Positions 31,382 to 35,398 of a DNA stretch of 35,398 nucleotides are shown here, in pieces (position 1 is the first letter of the stretch; every line of letters begins with the position of its first letter). A model generated the notes under the pieces. The model did no database searches. It worked only from the letters and a program-made list of their open reading frames with translations, and had not been told where the DNA came from. Position numbers and translations under genes: made by a program. Origin of the DNA: a candidate division KSB1 bacterium (GTDB lineage: Bacteria > Zhuqueibacterota > Zhuqueibacteria > JANLFK01 > Oleimicrobiaceae); assembly GCA_034506335.1 (NCBI GenBank), contig JAPDPR010000041.1, positions 1-35,398 on the forward strand, written 5' to 3'.

Positions 31382-32065
31382 GTGGCGCAGCAGAAACGGC
31401 TCATCATCGCCATCGACGGCGTTGCCGCCTCTGGCAAAAGCACCACGGCGCGTCTGGTCGCACAGCGGCTGGGTTACCTGTACCTTGATTCAGGGGCGCT
31501 GTACCGCGCACTGACCTTGAAAGTCCTTCGCAAAGGAATAGATCCGGCCGCCCAGGGCACGGTGGCAGAGATAGCGCGACAGACACAGGTGGACCTGCGA
31601 ACCGAAGGCGGTGAGTTGCGCGTGTTCCTTGACGGCGAAGATGTGACCGAAGAGATCAGGGGGCCAGAGGTATCAGAGCATATCGGCCCTGTGGCGGCCA
31701 ATGGGGCAGTGCGGCAGCGGATGGTGGAGCTGCAGCGCGCCCTAGCCGCCGGTGGCGGCGTGGTGGCCGAAGGGCGCGACATCGGCACCGTGGTCTTTCC
31801 TGACGCCGACGTGAAGTTCTACTTTACGGCTTCGCTGGAGGTGCGCGCGCAGCGCCGACAGGCCGAATACGCCGCGCGCTCAATTGACACATCCGTGCGG
31901 CAGCTTGCAGCACAGCTGGAACGCCGAGACCGCGATGACCGTGCACGTACCTATGGCCCATTGCGCAAGGCCCCTGACGCCATTGAAGTGGATACCTCAC
32001 ACATGACCATAGAGGAACAGGTTGAATTCGTCCTGCAAAAGGTGCGCGAGCGTCTCTCTGGTTGA
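31382..32065 (+). CDS. cmk: cytidylate kinase
   Basis: A 227-residue CMP/dCMP kinase. The P-loop GVAASGKST is near the N-terminus, followed by YLDSGALYRALTLK, the GRDIGTVVFPDADVKFYFTAS strand and the RDRDDRAR lid. The start is GTG 31382, 15 nt after the pseudouridine synthase stop, with a weak Shine-Dalgarno sequence. The order cmk-ispH-rpsA is also found in Clostridia and others. Confidence 0.96.
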   Translation: MAQQKRLIIAIDGVAASGKSTTARLVAQRLGYLYLDSGALYRALTLKVLRKGIDPAAQGTVAEIARQTQVDLRTEGGELRVFLDGEDVTEEIRGPEVSEHIGPVAANGAVRQRMVELQRALAAGGGVVAEGRDIGTVVFPDADVKFYFTASLEVRAQRRQAEYAARSIDTSVRQLAAQLERRDRDDRARTYGPLRKAPDAIEVDTSHMTIEEQVEFVLQKVRERLSG

Positions 32066-32093
32066 GGAGCCCAAGGCGGGCGAGAGAACTGGG

Positions 32094-32981
32094 GTGAAGG
32101 TTGAGATCGACCAGCGTGCGGGGTTCTGTGCCGGTGTTGCGCGGGCTATCCACATGGCTGAGGAGGCCCTCGCCCAAGGTGAGCTGGTTTCGGTGGGCCC
32201 GCTGCTCCACAATCCTCAGGAAGTGGAGCGGCTGCGGCGACTTGGACTCCGTGTGGTGCCCCAGGAGGAGATTGAGGGAGCTGACTTGGAGGGCTTAGGG
32301 GCTCGTCGTGTGCTGGTGCGAAGCCATGGTATCTCGCCGGCCTTGCGCGCCAGGCTGCAGAACGCCAGACTGGACATTGTCGATGGTACCTGCCCTATTG
32401 TCCGGCGGGTGCAGGAGCTTGTGCAAAGCTACTGCGCGCAAGGCTACCGGGTGGTCATTTTCGGGAAGAAGGACCACCCCGAGGTGCGCGGACTCGTTGG
32501 GCATTGCCCAAAAGGGGCCATAGTGGTGAACTCTGTGGAGGAGGCAGAGCAGCTCCCTGTGGGAGTGCCTACAGTGCTATTGGCACAGACCACAGCCTCG
32601 GAGCAGACGTTCAGGCAGGTGGAGCGTGCACTCCGCGGGCGCATCCCTGGGCTGGAGGTTTGCAACACCACGTGTCGATCGGTGAATCGGCGGCAGGAGG
32701 AGGTTGCGGCCTTCGCGCGTGAGCACCAAGTAGTCATTTTTGTGGGCGGCAGAGAGAGCTCTAACTCTCGGCAACTATTTGCCGCCTGCCAACGCCACAA
32801 CGCCAACTCACATTGGGTGGAGGATGAGAAGGAGTTGCGGGGCGAGTGGTTCTCGCAGGCGCGCACAGTCGGCGTCACCGGCGGAGCTTCCACCCCGCGC
32901 TGGCTCCTCGAGCGCGTAGCGCTTACCATAGAACACGTTGCCTGCGCAAGCGGGCACGAAGATCAAATAAAAAGGAGGTAG
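32094..32981 (+). CDS. ispH: 4-hydroxy-3-methylbut-2-enyl diphosphate reductase
   Basis: A 295-residue [4Fe-4S] enzyme that makes IPP and DMAPP in the last step of the MEP isoprenoid pathway. Cluster ligands are Cys12 (AGFCAGV), Cys100 (DGTCPIV) and Cys194 (NTTCRSVNRRQ). The catalytic Glu130 sits in DHPEVRG, and the substrate His residues are His39 and His78. GTG 32094 is chosen because it gives the family-typical start; the frame is open further up within cmk. Its TAG stop lies inside the Shine-Dalgarno sequence of rpsA. Confidence 0.96.
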   Translation: MKVEIDQRAGFCAGVARAIHMAEEALAQGELVSVGPLLHNPQEVERLRRLGLRVVPQEEIEGADLEGLGARRVLVRSHGISPALRARLQNARLDIVDGTCPIVRRVQELVQSYCAQGYRVVIFGKKDHPEVRGLVGHCPKGAIVVNSVEEAEQLPVGVPTVLLAQTTASEQTFRQVERALRGRIPGLEVCNTTCRSVNRRQEEVAAFAREHQVVIFVGGRESSNSRQLFAACQRHNANSHWVEDEKELRGEWFSQARTVGVTGGASTPRWLLERVALTIEHVACASGHEDQIKRR

Positions 32982-32987
32982 TGCTGA

Positions 32988-35093
32988 ATGATGGACGATC
33001 AAACCAACCAGGCGTTCGCACAGGACGCCACCGCCAAAAGCGCAGAGGAAGGAGGTGAGAGCACAGCTCAACAGGTAACGGGACAACCGAGTACCCCTGC
33101 CACGGAGCCTTTGGTGGTCAAGTCGCTTCCCGACGAGGAGGAAGAGTACACGCCCGAAGAGCGCGAGACCTTGAGGCGCATGTACGAGGAGACCCTCAGC
33201 GATTTTGTTGAGGGCGAAGTCGTCGTCGGCAAGATCTTGGCCGTAGGCGAGAAAGAAGTGGCAGTGGATGTCGGCTTCAAGTCCGAGGGCACAATTCCCA
33301 TCGAAGAATTCTCGAACCCGGCCGAACTTAAGGTAGGCGACGACGTGGAAGTGGTCTTTGACCAGGTTGAAGACCAGGAAGGGCAATTGGTCCTTTCCAA
33401 GCGTAAGGCCGACTTTATGAAGGTCTGGGAACGAGTGAAAGAGGCCTACGAGAAGGGCGAGGTGCTGCGCGGGCGCTGCGTGCGGCGCATCAAGGGGGGC
33501 TTGGTGGTGGACATCGATGGAGTCGATGCGTTCTTGCCGGGCTCCCAGATCGACGTGCGCCCCGTGCGTGACTTTGACGCCTACATCGGCCAGACCCTGG
33601 ATCTGAAGGTGGTCAAGATCAACTACGCCCGCAAGAACATCGTTGTCTCCCACCGCGTGTTGGTCGAGGAGGCGATGGCAGGGCAGCGGCAGAAGATTTT
33701 GGCCGAGCTGGAACGCGGCCAGGTGCTGGAGGGCACGGTTAAGAACATCACCGACTTTGGCGTGTTCATCGACCTGGGCGGCGTGGACGGCCTGCTGCAT
33801 GTCAACGATCTGTCATGGGGCCGCGTCAATCATCCTTCTGAGGTCGTATCGCTGGACCAGAAAATCAAGGTAGTGGTCCTTGACTTCAATGAACAGAAGG
33901 ACCGCATCTCTTTAGGCTACAAGCAGCTGCAGCCCCACCCGTGGGAAGATGTGGACAAGAAGTACCCGGTCGGCTCCATCGTGCAGGGTAAGGTGGTCAG
34001 TATCTCCGACTACGGCGCTTTCGTGGAGTTGGAAAAAGGCGTTGAAGGCCTGGTGCACATCTCCGAGATGTCCTGGACCCAGCACGTCAAGCATCCGTCG
34101 AAGATCGTCAGCGTGGGGGAAATCATCCAGGCAAAAGTGCTGAACGTGCAGAAGGAAGAGCGCAAGATTTCCTTGGGCCTGAAGCAGCTCCAGCCAGACC
34201 CGTGGGAGACCCTTGCCGAGCGTTATCCCGTGGGTTCCATTCACAAAGGGAAGGTGCGCAATTTGACCAATTTCGGCGCGTTCGTGGAGCTGGAAGAAGG
34301 GATTGACGGCCTGGTGCATATCTCGGACCTTTCCTGGACCAAAAAAGTCCGCCATCCTGGGGAGGTGATCAAGAAAGGCGAAGAGATAACGGTCACTGTG
34401 CTAAAGGTTGACCCAGTCAACCGGCGCATTTCTCTCGGTTACAAGCAGACCCAGGAGAACCCCTGGGATCGCTTTGAGGAAATGTATCGGCCCGGTACAA
34501 TCGTGACGGGCAAGGTCACACGCCTCATTGAGAAGGGGCTGCTGGTGGAGCTGCCCGGTGGAGTGGAAGGCTTTGTGCCTCTATCCCATCTGGCTAAGCC
34601 AAATCTCAGCAAGCCCGCCGACGGCTACCATCTGGACGAAGAGATTGAGCTCTGCGTGATTGAATTTAGCAAGGACAACAAGCGCATCGTCCTGTCCGAA
34701 AAACGGGCAATGGAAAAGGCCGTTGCGGAGCATCTTGCTGGAGAAGCGGCTAAGGAGCAACCGGAAGCAGAGGCCGCAGAGGCTCCGTCTGTATCAGAAA
34801 TGCCCGGTGAGGCGGTGGGCGAGCCCAGCGCAGAGGAACTGCCTCAGGTCGAAGTTGAGGTGCAGGCTGCTGGCGAACCGGCGCCCCCCGAGACTGAAAG
34901 CGGAGGGGCTCCGGAGGCTGCGGCGCCTGCCGCAGAGAAGCCCAAGCCGAGGAAGAGGGCGTCACGCAAGAAAACCTCTGCTGAGGCCGCTGAAAACTCT
35001 ACCCAGACGCCCGAGGATGCGCCGTCGGCTCACGAGCCTTCCGAACAGGAGGGAAGCAGCGACGAAGCGCCCGATGCGGAAGGCCAGCAGTGA
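32988..35093 (+). CDS. rpsA: 30S ribosomal protein S1
   Basis: A 701-residue protein with six S1 RNA-binding domains, spanning about residues 70-590. Repeats 3-5 are nearly regular (GxVxxGKVxxIxxFGAFVEL, then GLVHISxxSW). An acidic N-terminal extension of about 65 residues and a long C-terminal tail of about 110 residues flank them. The tail is rich in Glu, Ala and Pro, with one basic island (KPKPRKRASRKK), and makes the protein longer than E. coli S1 (557). S1 recruits mRNA to the small subunit. ATG 32988 has GGAGG 9 nt upstream; ATG 32991 is an alternative. It is the last gene of the operon. Confidence 0.97.
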   Translation: MMDDQTNQAFAQDATAKSAEEGGESTAQQVTGQPSTPATEPLVVKSLPDEEEEYTPEERETLRRMYEETLSDFVEGEVVVGKILAVGEKEVAVDVGFKSEGTIPIEEFSNPAELKVGDDVEVVFDQVEDQEGQLVLSKRKADFMKVWERVKEAYEKGEVLRGRCVRRIKGGLVVDIDGVDAFLPGSQIDVRPVRDFDAYIGQTLDLKVVKINYARKNIVVSHRVLVEEAMAGQRQKILAELERGQVLEGTVKNITDFGVFIDLGGVDGLLHVNDLSWGRVNHPSEVVSLDQKIKVVVLDFNEQKDRISLGYKQLQPHPWEDVDKKYPVGSIVQGKVVSISDYGAFVELEKGVEGLVHISEMSWTQHVKHPSKIVSVGEIIQAKVLNVQKEERKISLGLKQLQPDPWETLAERYPVGSIHKGKVRNLTNFGAFVELEEGIDGLVHISDLSWTKKVRHPGEVIKKGEEITVTVLKVDPVNRRISLGYKQTQENPWDRFEEMYRPGTIVTGKVTRLIEKGLLVELPGGVEGFVPLSHLAKPNLSKPADGYHLDEEIELCVIEFSKDNKRIVLSEKRAMEKAVAEHLAGEAAKEQPEAEAAEAPSVSEMPGEAVGEPSAEELPQVEVEVQAAGEPAPPETESGGAPEAAAPAAEKPKPRKRASRKKTSAEAAENSTQTPEDAPSAHEPSEQEGSSDEAPDAEGQQ

Positions 35094-35158
35094 GGTCTTT
35101 GTCCTGGTAGGTCCTTGCCATGGGACTGACCACAGCAGTGTGACAACGAATCGGGAGA

Positions 35159-35186
35159 GTGTCGGGTTACCTCGGTGACCCGACAC
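35159..35186 (+). terminator. hairpin after rpsA (no T-tract)
   Basis: A 28-nt inverted repeat with GTGTCGGGTTACC against GGTGACCCGACAC; the tip must open. The sequence after it (CTCATCTAGG) has no T-run, so it is an imperfect terminator, an RNA-stability element or a processing site before mtaB. Confidence 0.5.
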
Positions 35187-35200
35187 CTCATCTAGGCGCG

Positions 35201-35398
35201 ATGCAGAGTGCGGCTATCTACACTTTAGGTTGCAAGCTCAATCAAGCCGAGAGCGCTATGCTGGCTGAGGAGTTCGCTCGCCGCGGTTTCCGAGTGGTGC
35301 CCTTTGGCCGGCCAGCCGACGTGGTGCTTGTGAACACCTGCACGGTCACTCAACGCACCGATGCTTGTGCGCGCCAGGCAGTCCGGCGAGCGCTCAGA
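35201..35398 (+). CDS. mtaB: MtaB-type tRNA methylthiotransferase, 5' part only
   Basis: The first 66 codons of a gene cut by the right edge. The start matches the N-terminal UPF0004 domain of methylthiotransferases: YTLGCKLNQAES with Cys11 and VLVNTCTVT with Cys47, two ligands of the auxiliary iron-sulfur cluster. TLGCKLNQ favours MtaB (2-methylthio-t6A at tRNA position 37) over MiaB or RimO. The radical SAM core lies outside. The Shine-Dalgarno sequence before ATG 35201 is weak. Confidence 0.88.
   Translation, partial: MQSAAIYTLGCKLNQAESAMLAEEFARRGFRVVPFGRPADVVLVNTCTVTQRTDACARQAVRRALR

Overview
The window is about 35.4 kb of GC-rich chromosomal DNA from a free-living bacterium. No phage, IS, CRISPR or plasmid signal was seen. 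Two family types point to the Fibrobacteres-Chlorobi-Bacteroidetes (FCB) superphylum or a neighbouring candidate phylum such as KSB1 or Calditrichota: a large DUF2723 membrane glycosyltransferase and a DUF4837-type lipoprotein. The promoters agree, because their -10 boxes read TAnnTT, close to the Bacteroidetes TAnnTTTG element. The phylum is an inference; no rRNA gene is present.

Left part (1-5200), signalling. A multi-PAS sensor runs off the left edge on the minus strand, behind a structured leader of about 360 nt. A tRNA-Leu(CAG) with its own promoter and terminator follows. Next comes the most interesting segment (1958-2263): two phased copies of an A-rich repeat, a near-perfect sigma-54 promoter, and a transcription unit of about 160 nt with no convincing ORF that ends at a strong intrinsic terminator. 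Directly downstream, with its own sigma-70-type promoter, lies a histidine kinase and a sigma-54 activator (NtrC/AtoC type, GAFTGA intact). Together these look like a self-contained two-component / sigma-54 / small-RNA module.

Middle part (5255-11209). A minus-strand uroporphyrinogen-decarboxylase-like protein is divergent from a DUF3857/transglutaminase lipoprotein. A tandem-domain MerR regulator then forms an operon with a cobalamin-domain radical SAM enzyme, closed by a terminator.

Long surface and glycosylation operon (11306-22843). It holds a methyltransferase with an almost leaderless mRNA, a GT4 glycosyltransferase, the DUF2723 O-mannosyltransferase-like protein, a flippase-like LPG_synthase_TM protein, the DUF4837 lipoprotein, purE, a purine permease, a PfkB kinase, an RmlD-like reductase and a polyprenol-phosphate-mannose synthase. 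Presence of both a lipid-linked mannose synthase and a TMEM260-like transferase suggests protein or surface O-mannosylation.

Right part (22922-35398). One transcription unit carries a GT2 fused to a phosphoglycosyltransferase-like domain that lacks its catalytic Asp-Glu pair, then accA, a GAF-PP2C phosphatase and a Trm112-like zinc protein. A second promoter opens a long housekeeping operon: HNH protein, trpS, scpA, scpB, rluB-type synthase, cmk, ispH, rpsA. The window ends in the start of mtaB. Eight intergenic promoters share one architecture (TTGACT-like box, exactly 17 bp, TAnnTT), which defines the operon boundaries well.
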